Of a DNA stretch of 64,000 bases, positions 35,701-47,264 are shown piece by piece. This DNA is from Agriotes lineatus. Its lineage: Eukaryota; Arthropoda; Insecta; Coleoptera; Elateridae. The notes beneath the pieces were generated by a model. The model was not told the DNA's origin. It was given only the letters and a program-made list of their open reading frames with translations, and did no database searches. A program made the position numbers and the translations under genes. The stretch covers positions 186,001-250,000 of the forward strand of contig CALNHX010001049.1 in NCBI GenBank assembly GCA_940337035.1, given 5' to 3'. How positions within the stretch are numbered: the stretch's first letter is position 1; every line of letters starts with the position of its first letter.

Positions 35701-38700
35701 AAGTGTCAGTTTGTGATTGTGCATCGATTCGCATCCCTTTGGGCATCTCTTCCGGTTCGTGGCGTCGATAGAAGTGTTTTGTTATATGACACGGAATACT
35801 TACGTTCGATTATTATCGCATAGCAACAGCGTTAATTGCGTGGACATCGTGATTTAATTAAATTCGGAACTTGTTTATGTACTTCGAGACTAGAAAACCA
35901 TCTTGATTTTAATGTTGGTCCCTTCAGTTAGAAATACCACACGTGTTATTTTCCATTAGTTAAATAGCAGCTACAGGATGCATACAATTAAATGTTTAAT
36001 AGGACTTTAAATAATTAAGAATAGCAAATTAGTAGTTTTAATTTGGATATAGGGACCTAACACTGAGATAGAATCATTTAGTTATAAATAAGAAGTATAA
36101 ATAAATATTATCCGGGCAAATTACGAGTGTAGTGGATATAATTAGAGCCTATTTATAATTTAAATTCATTATACCCACAAGGGGCCATTGAAATAATCGT
36201 AATCGAGACTTTGTAATAGCAGAATTACGAGTATTAAAGTGCGTTGCAACTCAATATTAACGATATGTCAATTAAAAAAAGTTTATACAGTGTGAGAATT
36301 CTCAAACAGTCGTTTCGAACGAAATCATCATTTAACGTTTGCTATAAGACCAGCTTTAACTTCATTATTACAAACTTGTTACAAACAGTTGTTAAAATAA
36401 ATGGAAATTATCACATATTTACGCTCTTCTGTCAGTGCAGTCATTAACATAATTAAAGATTATAAAACGTGAAATATTGACCTTAGTGCAAGTAAAAACT
36501 AATCTTAAATCTCTTCTCCAAAACGTGAGAACAAACGCTGATTTTGTGCTAATGAAATAAGAACTTCTGATGACTCCACTTGCTGAAAGCAACCGAAACC
36601 TACAAAAAGTATGAGAACGTAGAAAAACACCGAAAAAGGTGCAAAAACGTAAAAAGCTTTGATCAAGCTGTAGGGAAATAATTGTAAAATACTTTAACGC
36701 TATGCCACCACCTTGACTCGCCCTTTAGTTGGTGTTTGGGCTTTTGCATAAATGTTTAAACTTCAAATGTTCATTCTCGGTTGTGGCTTACGCATCTCAA
36801 GAAAGTAATCAAAAGCGCATCGCCACCACTCAATAGAGACACTAAAAAGGCTACTAGTCTCTAGCAAATTTGCTTAGACAATGTTCTGGACCGTTTTGTT
36901 TAGAACTGTTTATTAACAACTTTATAGACTTCGTTTTTAACTATCAAATAACTAGAGAAACGAACGAATCCAAAAATTATCCAATAGCGTCAAAGTTTCC
37001 TAACAGTTTGTGATTGTAGCACGAATTACTCTAGAAATCAATTTATTAAATTTTTCATATAGAAAGCTTGTGTTTTCTCGTCATTAGAAGAGTGGCTTAA
37101 CGAAAGGGCGCAAAAATATTAATAATTAAAATTTATGTTTATTATTATTGTTATTATTAGAACCTCACTGTAGTTGTTTTTACTGGTCTGAAGTGTACTG
37201 GGAAAAGTCCAACTCGGAAAAACGCTCCGCAAAGGCATAACGAAATGTGAAGCTTCGATATGCTCAATGATCCTCTTTTGTTTTCATGTACTTCGAAATC
37301 CTACAATTCCGCAACGACGCAAATGCATTTCGGTTTACAATGCAAGTAACACGAATGTAAGCTAATAAACCTATACTCTATACACTAACTACAAAGAAAA
37401 AATCGAAGGTCAGTTACTTCTACGGGGATTTTTCTTAAATGTGACGTCACGGCAATACACTCTTTAAAAAAATATTTAATGGACTGGCAGTAAACTAACA
37501 AACATTTCAAATTCGAGATTCCAAATCTCAGATAAAATGGTAATATAATTTAACAACTTGTACGTAAGCTCTCATGTGTATAGTAATTAATATGGCTTTT
37601 AACTAGGTACTGAAGAATTTCTTTCTAAGATGATATTCGCAAAATATTTCAGACATTATCATGTTACCTATGTAATAGTTTTCACCAATTACAGTGTGGG
37701 ATTTTAATTCTGACAGTTTTTTCTCACTAAGAAATGTTAATTCCTAGGATTTTTCCATTATCAAGCTTAGATAGTTTTCAGGCTTTAATTATGTGCCTTT
37801 TGTAAGATAAAAGACCTACTGCATTACTTTAAGGTAGTCTTCGGCTAAGCAATTTTTACAAATTCATTCCTAATATTTATTTTATAAATGCGCTTCTAGC
37901 GTTGTTATGGTGTACCCCTTAGTTACACTTGGACATATTAGCCTCCGCAGTGTTTTGACAATAAATAATATCATTGGCTGAATTTGCGATGGTCCTGAAG
38001 TGAGACTTCTTTTTTCTTTCTTATACGACAAGTTCCACTTATTCAAATTAATCCTTAGGTAGTTTTTATGTGCGTCTTTTGAATTCTAAGTCGAGCTTTC
38101 GATCGATATTGAATGGTCGTCTAAGGGTTTTTTCAGGTTGACTTTTTATAGGTTTATGTTTACATAAGCATACCATTATCATGTCCTGGTCCTAGTCAAT
38201 TTCACGACGTGTTGTACTTCACACACTTCTCTAATATTGTTAATAAGTCCAAATAATAGATATTTCAGTACATATAAGATTACAAGAGTAATACAATAAC
38301 AGGGGATGTAAGAAATTAAAGCTGAAACAGATAAACCCTCATTACTCAATAGTAGAGAAAAGTTCGTACATGTCCTTTGAGACTGAATAATCAATTTTCA
38401 AAAAATGCGATAAACAATGTATATACTCGTATCCAGATCAAATATATGAGTATTGATAAATGGCAATATACGTGAAGTGTCTAAATTAGATCCTGAATAA
38501 ATAATAAATTGGTTATGTGATAAATAGCAAAAAAAAACCGAAACGTAGCACCCAAATTTAAGTTATTATATGTATTTCTAACTTATACCTATTACAATGC
38601 TGCGAATGAGACTTGTATTGGACTTTATTTTCATATTTATTAAATTATCATTACCTATAAAATTTTAAATTTCAGCGTCGGAACAGACCTAAGATGGCGA

Positions 38701-39700
38701 TTGACTCGACACGTTTTTCGCTCGATCCCGTTTGTAAATTTGTTTATATACGTTTCTTTTTCAGAATTTCTTTATAAAAGTCATACACCAAACTTATACA
38801 CCTCTCTTGCTGTTGATATGTGAAGCAACGATAGTTGTAAAAATAGTTCCAATAACTTGCACGTGGACTTAGAAACATAGACTACTGTTCCGCCAAATAT
38901 TATAATTTGCCATTGATATTTTGAAACGAAAGGAATAAAGACTTTCGTCCGAGAAAACGCCGTTATCGTAAAGTACGTTTTACGACGGCGATTTTATGCG
39001 ATGTTCCATAAAAGATATTTTGTAAATCTATTTCCGTGTAGTAGGATTCTGAGCAAAATCGATGGGAACGCTTTTCCATATTTGTTATTAACATCATTAA
39101 ACCGCATAACGTTGTCTGCCCTCTTCTTACTCCTATGTAGTACAGGATGTCGCATTTATTATGGAATTAAACGAGAATATCCTTTATTATCGCATCTTGA
39201 AGTAGACATAACAACTCATCTATTTTTTAAAATATCAAATAAATAAAGTCACTATGCTGTGAGCACCATACTTATACAAGTAAATTCGAAATATGTAATT
39301 TCTTATAAAGAAATTAGAATTTTTAACCTGTAACATCAGCAGTTTTAAAATCCTTAAGTCATATGAACTACCACTCTATGGTAGATCAAACTTTCGGTGC
39401 GATACAAGCTTTTTGTTCTGGTCTCAGTGCAGCACCATTTACACTATGCATCAAGGGCGGAAACAAAACGCTTTTGGCCAATGGCGTGCGATCAATAACG
39501 TGAGTAACCTATAAAAACAGTATTTTTTAGTTTCACAGTTTTCACGAAATATTTAATGCTTTTCAGAAATCAAAAACTTTGAAAGGAATCGAAACACTTA
39601 GAAGTAAAATTTTACAATCTTGATTCCTAACCCTGAGAGAGAGCAATAATGGCACTAAATCAGAGCAATACTGGGACGATACTGATTTTTGTACTAAAAA
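35701..39700. other. Long AT-rich stretch, nothing recognised
   Basis: Four kilobases without a convincing coding region, RNA gene or tandem repeat. An ATT-rich microsatellite lies at about 37135-37160. An 81-codon frame at 39001-39246 has no recognised features. Confidence 0.4.
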
Positions 39701-39744
39701 AATTATGATATGTTTTTCGGACTTTTTCCACTGTCTAGGGTGTA

Positions 39745-39800
39745 AATCACACAACGTTTCGGGGGTTTTGATCTACTCCCGTCTTCAGGTGTTCTTGGTT
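39745..39800 (-). ncRNA. Hammerhead-ribozyme-like motif, Penelope terminus
   Basis: On the minus strand, downstream of the Penelope ORF, ACACCTGAAGACGGG is followed after about a dozen bases by CCCCCGAAACGTTGTGTG. CTGAAGA fits the hammerhead CUGANGA box, GAAAC fits the GAAA box, and GGG/CCC can form the intervening stem. The ACAC before and GTGT after could close stem I. Hammerhead motifs are known in the pseudo-LTRs of Penelope-like elements. The fold was judged by eye only, and the cleavage triplet is uncertain. Confidence 0.45.
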
Positions 39801-39914
39801 AGTCCTGAGAAGGACTGATATTATACGTTTTTCTAAGTAAATTTGGCCACCAGGGCGGTTATATATTTTCGTTGTAAACTTATATATATATCTTACCGCT
39901 GTATGCGCAGTAGA

Positions 39915-40820
39915 CTATTTTTGTAATTCTCTGCGCAGTAGTGGCATCCAAATGGGCTTTAGTTCTCCGCTAGCCTGGCTAATTGGTTCTACTGCCAGCG
40001 CTATGCATGTAGCTTCTTTCAGCTTCCTACGGAATCTGTTTTCCTCTTTAGCTACAATTGATGCGTTATCTCATTGTATGTGATGGTCTTCGTTCCAGAC
40101 GTGTTCTGCGATCTTGGATTTGATGGTTTCGCCCATTCTAACATTTTTCCGGTGTTCCGATAATCTCACTCGTAGGGGTCGTTGTGTTTCCCCTATGTAT
40201 TGTCTTCCACACTCGCACGGTACGCTGTAGATACAGTTCTTTGAACTCTGATCTTCGTTCTGAGGCTTGGTATGCGTCATCATGCCTTTTAGAGTTGTTG
40301 TGGACTTGAAGGCAGTTCTTATATTGAATCTGTTTCCGATTCTTCTCAGTTTGTCGGAAACTCCTCGGATGTATGGTATTACGGCCGTGGTTGTTGGCTC
40401 CGTTTTCTCATCCCCTACCGGTGTTGTATTTCTGTCCATCTCTTTTAGCGTTTGGTTTAGAGTTCTTTTTGGGTAGCCATTAGCTTGCAGCATTTCTGTG
40501 ATTATCTCAATTTCCCGTTTAAAGTCTTCTTCCTCCGAGCATATGGTCTTGACTCGGCTATATAGGCATCTCGCGACGCCACGTTTCACGCTATTGTGGT
40601 GGTTAGAATCGCAGTGTAGGTATCTCCCTGCATGGGTTGGTTTTCGATATACCTTTGTTCGTACCGTGTCACCATTCTTCTGGACTAGTACGTCTAGGTA
40701 TGGGAGTTTGCCTTCCGATTCTATTTCCATCGTGAACTTAATTGATCGGGCTTGATAGTCTCTGAAACTTCTTTGTGGCGTGAATCTATCATTCATATTC
40801 TTTTTTGGGTATTTCGCCAC
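39915..40820 (-). pseudogene. Penelope-like retroelement: RT thumb and GIY-YIG endonuclease
   Basis: The minus-strand frame begins MAKYPKKNMNDRF and soon reads SIKFTMEIESEGKLPYLDVL and TKVYRKPTHAGRYLH, the typical end of Penelope reverse transcriptase. A linker follows with GYPKRTLNQTL and IPYIRGVSDKLRRIGNRFNI. Then comes the GIY-YIG endonuclease: NCIYSVPCECGRQYIGET, followed by RVRLSEHRKNV and HVWNEDHHIQ. The nuclease nicks DNA to prime reverse transcription. A TGA at 40071 interrupts the frame where relatives have Trp (H.I.WD). The same frame then continues through DNASIVAKEENRFRRKL and SGELKPIWMPLLRREL to a stop at 39915. The catalytic YVDD part of the RT is missing, so the element is 5'-truncated and dead. 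An AG preceding the frame near 40830 could be a splice acceptor. Confidence 0.9.
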
Positions 40821-40905
40821 CCTGCAAATTAAAATTATTAAATAACGTATTAAATAACGAACGTTTCGAGGGACAATCTGCCCTCGTTGTCAACGAATAA
40901 CAAGA
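40821..40905 (-). ncRNA. Second CGAAACG motif upstream of the Penelope ORF
   Basis: On the minus strand GACAACGAGGGCAGATTGTC is followed by CCTCGAAACGTTCG. GAGGG/CCCTC can pair before CGAAACG, as in the motif at 39.75 kb, but the CUGANGA box is not intact. It may be the decayed partner ribozyme of the upstream pseudo-LTR. Confidence 0.25.
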
Positions 40906-41044
40906 AAACTTAGCTTTTTCACGGAGATTGAAAACCACCAACCTCCAATGAATTGCTTGTGCTCCACCCAGAAAATTTTTAAAATTACACTTACTTGAAG
41001 CATAAATATTGTTTTGATGCCCATAAATACTATTTCAGCCGCAG

Positions 41045-41290
41045 GTGCGTTTATTTGCCATTGGGGTAGAGCCCGTTGCGACTGACTATAAGTTCCTTAC
41101 CGTTGATCCATATTCAACGCTACACAGACAAAACAGTTCAGCAGCAGGCAAACGTGCGCCTTTGGGGCTAAGCACGCCACGACTGACTTTAAGTTTCCCG
41201 CGACTTCCGTTGATTTATATTGAAAGCCATACATACACAATCGAGCGATCCACGAACTAAGCAGGCCCGTACTCGCACATTCTGTTATGC
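41045..41290 (+). repeat. Imperfect dimer, unit ~120 bp
   Basis: Two successive versions of the same unit are seen. One carries CGACTGACTATAAGTT, CGTTGATCCATATT, CACAGACAAAACAGTTC, AGCAGGC and a CGTGCGC end. The other carries CGACTGACTTTAAGTT, CGTTGATTTATATT, CATACACAATCGAGCG, AGCAGGC and a CGTACTCGCAC end. Confidence 0.7.
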
Positions 41291-41389
41291 TAGACTACAA
41301 CATTTCAACATAGTTAACAACCAAAAAGCATTTAAATACAAACTGGTTATATATGTGAACATTAACCTAAACAGTTCAGCTAAACGTAG

Positions 41390-41945
41390 CGAGATATCCG
41401 TTTCAAGGTAAATCTGTGGGCCGTATGGGTAATAGCTTCCGGTCTTTGTCGTCTATAGTCCAGGCTTCAAAAGCGTATAGCAGAATGGAGAAAAGTAGCG
41501 AAGATGGGAAAGGTAGTTTTCAGTTTTGTCAATTTAACGACTATTCCAACTCTCGTTTTTCCATCAGCTCGACAGTCTCCTTTGTTTGTATTAAGCGAAC
41601 CAAGGTAAATTAAACCCTTTATCACTTTGCAAAGTAATGTCATGACGGTTGTTGTTAGCCCTGTCTACTGTCATTGCCGTGATTTTAGATTGATTGATGT
41701 TTATACCCAGTAGTTAACACGTTTACTATTCCAGAATGCGTCTCATTATGTACTGCCCACACACATTGTAAAGTAATGGAGGCAGAATTCCTCCCTGTCG
41801 AAAATCTGTTCTTATATCGAGCTAAACTGTTGTGCCATTTACTTGAACCATTTTGCATAGTTGATTTGTTAGATAAGACAGATGAGCAAGGGTGTCCATG
41901 TGCAGCAATCGTTCCCAAATCTCTTACTAAAAATGGTGTTGACTA
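41390..41945 (-). pseudogene. LINE reverse transcriptase fragment
   Basis: Minus-strand reading gives EIWERLLHMDTLAHLSYLTN, LCKMVQVNGTT, then DFRQGGILPPLLYNVCGQY and IMRRILE. Family members read RQGCILSPLLFN at this place. Further on come INLKSR, MTVDRANNNRHDIT, FNYLGSLNTNKGDCRADGKT and VGIVVKLTKL. These are the palm and the post-palm YLGS segment of a non-LTR reverse transcriptase. The YADD block between them is missing and stops are frequent, so an internal deletion and decay are clear. The 5' half and the 3' end are absent. Confidence 0.75.
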
Positions 41946-43210
41946 GTGCTACAGACGCATATAATTGTTTCCATACTTATACATATATTTAGGAAAAAAC
42001 TGAAATCTTAACAACTTCTTCGTTTTCTTCTTTCACGGTTTCAGCCTTCATTCTCCTTTTTTCGTGAATGTATTGGTTGTCGTTCAGATACTGGTTTAAA
42101 ATCTCGCACTGTGTTCGTTAATATTTGTATAGTGGCTGAATTGACGTGTTTCGGACTAAGATTATGCTCCTTGTTATTGCACTAAGTGTATTAATTCCTC
42201 CTGTTCGCGTTGACTGTTTCCTACGGATAATATTAGCCCTTGCTTCTGCTGTATAAGTAAAAAAGAACAACACTAAAATCTCACATATTTCTATTTTACT
42301 GTTGGTGTACATGTCCGACTATTGTGTAAAAATTTAATTTGGAAATTAACCTAAATGCAAACACTTAACCAATGTTACATCTGCTAGATTAATCATTTCG
42401 ATTATAAAAACTTTTTTGGCCACTTGTGAGTGTGCATCCGCTGCAAGTGGCCATACCACCTTCACCTTGTCGCTTCTACGGTATCAATAATTGATCGTTG
42501 AATATCCATGCGTTGACGAATATCATCGTTTCTTACATGTTCCAACCCTACAACTGTGTAGCGCACCCATAAGCGAGGAGTGAGCACAGCCCTAGCTAGC
42601 TCTAACACTCGGCAGAATTATGGTGTGGATAAGAACCAAGCAGCGATCCTTAGAGTTATAAAATAAACTTCATAAATTAACAAATTTTGGCCGCCTGTCG
42701 TTAAACAAAAGATAAACCAAATCTAGCTAATAAATCATATCTCACCTGCTTTTACAATGTTTTGGCCTCTACCCATTTGGAAAACGCACAGGTTGAAGGA
42801 CGGTTGTAACAAAATAACAACGATTACCAGTAACAGTGGCAACTTTAGTTTATCCCAAAGGTTAACCATAACAGATATAAATATTTACAATTAGCTCATG
42901 AGCCTGGAATGGTCAAATAACAAATTGTTGTAACGCTTGTATCTTTTTAATTATTGCTCATTCTTTACTGGTTTGCTTAAATACGACAACTTTTATTTTT
43001 GATACAACTTAGCCCTTCGGAGTAGTCAAAAAGCCAAGGTTCTATCTATAAACACAAGTATAAAGATCAAGTACACATTAAATTAAGAATTTATTAATTT
43101 AAATAATTACACGACAACTAAAAATAAAATAATAGGATTTTTGTATAATGAATAAAGAAAGATATAATTCGGTCAACTGGCTGCCAGGCGCCTGGCTGAT
43201 TAGGCAACCC
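41946..43210. other. Unassigned sequence
   Basis: A minus-strand open run at about 42000-42120 (RTQCEILNQYLND, then EKRRMKAETVKEENEEVV) is charged and might be a coiled-coil scrap. No family was recognised. Nothing else was seen. Confidence 0.3.
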
Positions 43211-43214
43211 ACTT

Positions 43215-43301
43215 TCACTCCCTCGTCCGCTTGTCTTCGGAGATGCGGTTGTAAACGATGCAACAAGAGTCGTGGTTTGTGGTGTCCTCGTACGGCCGGT
43301 G
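43215..43301 (-). CDS. Candidate terminal coding exon, unknown gene
   Basis: On the minus strand a pyrimidine-rich tract ending GTGTTTCTAG (acceptor-like, ending at 43302) is followed by 28 open codons and TGA. The peptide is HRPYEDTTNHDSCCIVYNRI plus SEDKRTRE. Composition is high in GC and third-position C, unlike the AT-rich flanks, and an AATAAA-like signal follows on the minus strand around 43090. No upstream exon was identified and I do not recognise the protein. A second minus frame through the same bases (GHHKPRLLLHRLQPH) is taken as a shadow. Confidence 0.35.
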   Translation of the reverse strand, partial: HRPYEDTTNHDSCCIVYNRISEDKRTRE

Positions 43302-43565
43302 CTAGAAACACAAAAATCACCAAATTAGTTTTGTTATAAAATGTCGGTTTATAACGGGGTTATGATTTCTTGATTGCCCCGTGCTCGTTCGTTTAAACAT
43401 TAGGTAGAGCAAGGGGAGACCTTACTCGGGGTCAACTGCCATACCCGAATGGTGTCAACAAGTTAAATTACAACAGTGAATTTAGATGCTTCTCATGAAA
43501 TTGTAACGTTAACCTAAGTGTAGGTTCCGGATCAAAATTGCTTCTTGGAGCTTGGATTTTTATAC

Positions 43566-43930
43566 AAGGTTACTGCGGGAGGATACTGCAAGCTAGTAAA
43601 TAGCGTCCCCACAGATGACTTAAGCTCTTAATTTTTGTAAGTAATTTCTATGACCTAGTGGGTCGTGGTACAAAGGCACGACTGGTTACTGGGGCCCGCA
43701 AATAGCGTCCCAGCGAGTGAGTTAAGCTGTTAATTTTCGTTAGGAACCTGCTGCATTTTGTTTCTTATCGATTTTTGCGGGAAATTTTAGGGTATCGGTC
43801 TCACAGGGTACGAAACTTCAGGTGTTTAATCAACAAGCCACAGTACGTTTTATTGGAAAGCGGTTTCGTAGGGTACGAAACTTCAGGTGTTTAATCAACA
43901 AGCCACGGTAAGTTTCAACAGAAAATTGGT
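43566..43930 (+). repeat. Two adjacent duplicated units
   Basis: AAATAGCGTCCC...TTAAGCT.TTAATTTT occurs at about 43598 and 43700. AGGGTACGAAACTTCAGGTG and the following AATCAACAAGCCAC recur at 43805 and 43870, with a period of 65. These are short tandem duplications in otherwise unassigned sequence. Confidence 0.75.
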
Positions 43931-44455
43931 TATTTATAGGAAATACTGGTCTCAGGAACTAATTTTCAGGTCGGACAGGATCAGGGTTTAGGCCCAATAG
44001 GGCCTGAACCAAAAATCTCCAGGTTAGAGCAGTTGCTGGTTCGGATCGGTGGACCCAAGTCGCTCTAACCGCCTAGGTTACCTGGTTTTATACTTTTCTG
44101 GGCCTCCTTATCCGGCTGGAGTTAGAGCAGTGATGTAAGAAACTCGGTCGGTCGTGTACTCGCGCTCCGCAAGGCTTAATTTTATTTATCTTCTCTCGTA
44201 CGTCCATGAGATGCAATTACCTAATTGTGGAGATGTTTTAGCGACGTCCAAGTTCGCACGCATTACAATGTGTAAAAATAGGAATTTCGGTCTGCACTAA
44301 CGTCACAGGGCCTGCTGCTTAATAGCAGTCAACAAAATATAGAAAATCCATCACAGGTTCCACGTACCTCAAGGACACTGGTGGAGCAAGTACCGTGTAC
44401 ATACAAAATTTCAGCCGCTCTAAATAAAAAATAACTAAACCTTAGGAGTTGCAAA
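43931..44455. other. Unassigned, GC-richer sequence
   Basis: A variant GTTAGAGCAG recurs at about 44024 and 44120, and CGCTCTAACCGCC lies between. No gene was recognised. Confidence 0.3.
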
Positions 44456-44459
44456 GCAC

Positions 44460-45690
44460 CCACGACTAGTTATTCTGTTTCTTTTATATTAATCGGTAAG
44501 CCTCATTTTGTTGCCGTCGACGAGGCTGCTCATCATGTAATTACAGTCCATTTTATTTGCTGGCACCATGACCTGGTGATCAGCGAATAATAATGTAAAC
44601 AACGCTTCATCGTGTATCTGTACGCCCATGTTGCGGCATTTTTCGCCCAAGTCTTTTCTTATAAGCCTCCCATATAAAAAGCTACTAACACTTATGCCTC
44701 TGTAATTACCACATTCAAGTCTATATCCTTTCTTGAAAATTGATGTTACATGTTTGATTTTCTATTCTTAAGGAGGCAGTTCTGGCTGTATACATGAATT
44801 TATTAAATAGCTTTTCCAACAGTTTTAAAAGGATACTGGGGCCGATTTTATTAATTCTATTGATACCTTACCAAGTCCTGCTGACTTCTTTTTATTTTTT
44901 ATTTCTTATAATTCTTGTAGTATTTTGTCTTTAGTTGTCTCTTTTGGTGTTTCTTCTAGTTCTGGGTTCTAATAGCTCATACCTTCATTCATGAATTCGT
45001 TTTTGTCTTTTGTAAGTAATGTTTTATGATAGAATCTCCATTTGTCCTTGCTTATGCTTTATCTAGGTTTTGTATTCTTATCCCTTTGAGCAGTATCCAT
45101 ACATGATCGACTTGAGTCTTTCCTTTACAATTGCTTATATTGGCGCAACCTTCTTTGCTAATTTTTTTTTAGCACTGACTGCAGAAGTTGCTTATAATCA
45201 TTGCTGTCATCAATATTATTAGATGATAGCCATTTGAGGTATGTCATTTTCTTTTGAACTACCAGCTCTTCAATATCCCCATTTTACTATGGAGGGTTAT
45301 TTCTTTTAGGATTAGTTTTATTCCTTAATTTGGCTATACCTCTCCTCCAGTGAACACCCTTGTACATGCCTAAGCTTATTGGCCAGAATAAATTGATACA
45401 GATATTTAATTGAGTCATTTTCGGGTATCGCCCTATAGTGGGATCATTTCTTTTTGCACTAGTTCTGCCGTTGGTCACCCAATAAAATAATTTCCCTGCG
45501 ATTGCTTGTAAAATCAAGTAAGTCTGTGAACTGTTCGAAGAATTGTTCTTTAATGTTTACAATGATATCTTCGTTTGGTGCGTATATTCCTATAACTGGT
45601 GCGTATATTCCTATAACTGTTGCATCTTGACCTTTCATAGTCGTATCCACTTTTACAATGCGTTCGCTAATTTGGTCCCAGCTAGTTATA
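44460..45690 (-). pseudogene. LINE relic, endonuclease C-part and reverse transcriptase
   Basis: In minus-strand order: SWDQISERIVKVDTTMKG and TVIGIYAP, duplicated in tandem, then NEDIIVNIKEQFFEQFTDLL and REIILLGD at 45.66-45.46 kb. NGRTSAKRNDPTIGRYPKMT follows after a frameshift. This is the second half of an apurinic-type endonuclease. A linker (EELVVQKKMTYLKWLSSNN) comes next, then the start of reverse transcriptase (KNKKSAGLGKVSIELIKSAP), and SIFKKGYRLECGNYRGISV. The frame jumps to LFADHQVMVPANKMD near 44575, where the catalytic FADD reads FADH. Most of the palm between is deleted. The first part of its endonuclease lies at 47.27-47.58 kb, beyond an insertion. Confidence 0.8.
45577..45618 (-). 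repeat. In-frame 21-bp tandem duplication in LINE endonuclease
   Basis: GGTGCGTATATTCCTATAAC plus T is present twice in succession, exactly. On the minus strand it doubles the heptapeptide VIGIYAP. Because it is exact while the element is decayed, it is probably recent. Confidence 0.9.
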
Positions 45691-45694
45691 TCGG

Positions 45695-45960
45695 GTGATC
45701 ATAAATGGTTGTGATTTTTTTTCAAGGTTGGTAACGTTTTCAAAATATTACTTTGGCAGACCTGATACTTACAACAACACATAGGCGTACGAAATATAAA
45801 CAAAACGTCATTTTGACATTTATGCACTTTAAGGTCTTGTATCGTTTGAGGACACCTCTCGTAAACTTTTTGCTTCAGATATCCCCACAAAAAGAAATCA
45901 AGAGCCGCCAAAGTGGAGGAATTAGACGGCCATGTTATGTCACGAAATCACGAAATTAAC
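45695..45960 (-). pseudogene. ITm transposase C-terminal fragment
   Basis: The minus strand encodes TWPSNSSTLAALDFFLWGYL plus KQKVYERCPQTIQDLK. This matches the WP.RSPDLS..DYFLWGYLK.KVY segment around the third catalytic Asp of mariner-like transposases; the usual RSPDL is altered here. The upstream DDE blocks are missing. A candidate terminal sequence ATCGGGTGATCATAAATGG follows at 45691, next to TATA, but no matching opposite terminus was found. It lies inside the split LINE. Confidence 0.75.
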
Positions 45961-46159
45961 TGTGTTCACAACTGATGGACTTCGTATAAAGCTTTTAACC
46001 ACGTATACGCGTTGATTAATTGAAAATGTATCCATGATCTATTAAACTGCACAAATTAACGTACACAAATCTGACCATAGAATTGTCAATAACAAAATAT
46101 TGTTTTTGTAACCGCCTACTAAAAATAGGTGATACCAGTTGCCGGATGAAATAGAAAAT

Positions 46160-47201
46160 TCCTGTTTGAAAATGGTTTTACTGTAGAACATAATACATTC
46201 ATTGTAATGGCATATTTCCGAACTGGCGTAAGAAATGAAAACGGTGATTGGGAATTTTCACGACAATCGGCATGCGATCAGTTTGTTTGTTGAAATGTAT
46301 CTAGAAGAAGTGGATTATCGTGTTTTTTCACAACATTGTAAAAGAGTAGTTGAATACTTTTTCAGTACTGGCAATGAAGGAATCGGCAAGTCTACTGTAC
46401 GTGCGACGGTAGTTAGATTAGATGTTGTGGAAAATGTAAACCAAATTATTACCCAAAATCCCCACCTTTCCATACGTCGTTTATCCCAAAAAATAGGTGG
46501 ATTTGTGATTTGAATAAACCATGACTTTATTTTTTTCCATCTCTTCCATTATTTTAGGTCTTCCTATGGATCCTCCCGAAAAATCCTGAAAAATGATTTG
46601 CATTTACATCCCTACTAATATTCCATGGTCCAACAACTCCTACCTCCTGATTTTTTTCAAAGAATCCAATTTTGTCATTGTTATAACAACAATTTCCGAA
46701 ATAACAACATGGAAGATCTTGTTTTTTATGAGGCTTGGTTCCATCTTAATGGATATATAAATTCTCAAGCAAATAATCCCCACAATGTTATTGACGTGCC
46801 CCATTGAAACAATTAATGCTGAACGATACCTTATTGAACCATTTATAAAACAGCTGGATGATGTGGAACTAACAAATGGTTATTTCCAACAGGACTCAGC
46901 CGCTGCCCACGCGGCACGAGCAACAATTAATTATTTAGAACAGTTTTTCCCAGAGCGATTGATTAGCGTAGGATTATGGCCAAGTCGAGCTCCTGATTTG
47001 AGCCCTCTTGATTTCTTTTTATTTCCTTATTTAAAAAACGTAGTTTTTAGAAATCCAGTTCAGAATTTGCAAGACCTGCAACAAGCAATTGAGGCTGCAT
47101 TGGCAAACATAAGGCCTGAAATGTTTTCAGTAGTTTGCATTCACTGTTGTTTACATGAAGATGGACATATTTCGAACAACTGCTATAAACACCTACCTTA
47201 A
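46160..47201 (+). pseudogene. ITm transposase pseudogene
   Basis: A recognisable N-terminal region (SLFVEMYLEEVDYRVFSQHC, then NPHLSIRRLSQKIG) spans 46235-46513. After a disrupted stretch come SSRKILKNDLHLHPY-like sequence, QQLLPPDFFQRIQFCH and YEAWFHLNGYINSQ, where the first catalytic Asp of DEAWFH is Tyr. A gap follows. From 46785 a long open run reads ETINAERYLIEPFIKQL, NGYFQQDSAAAHAARAT (second Asp), FFPERLISVGLWPSRAPDLS, and PLDFFLFPYLKNVVF (third Asp), ending after NIRPEMFSVV. One catalytic residue lost, one internal deletion and frameshifts make it inactive. It is distinct from the copies at 5.4 and 45.8 kb and opposite in orientation to the latter. Confidence 0.85.
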
Positions 47202-47264
47202 CTTTACTGTTTTTTAAAATACATTACTTTTCCAATTTATTCAATAAATCAAGATTCTTACTCT

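Noticed and set aside
40267..40755. Two plus-strand ORFs (69 and 85 codons)
   Set aside because: Both are antisense to the Penelope-like ORF.
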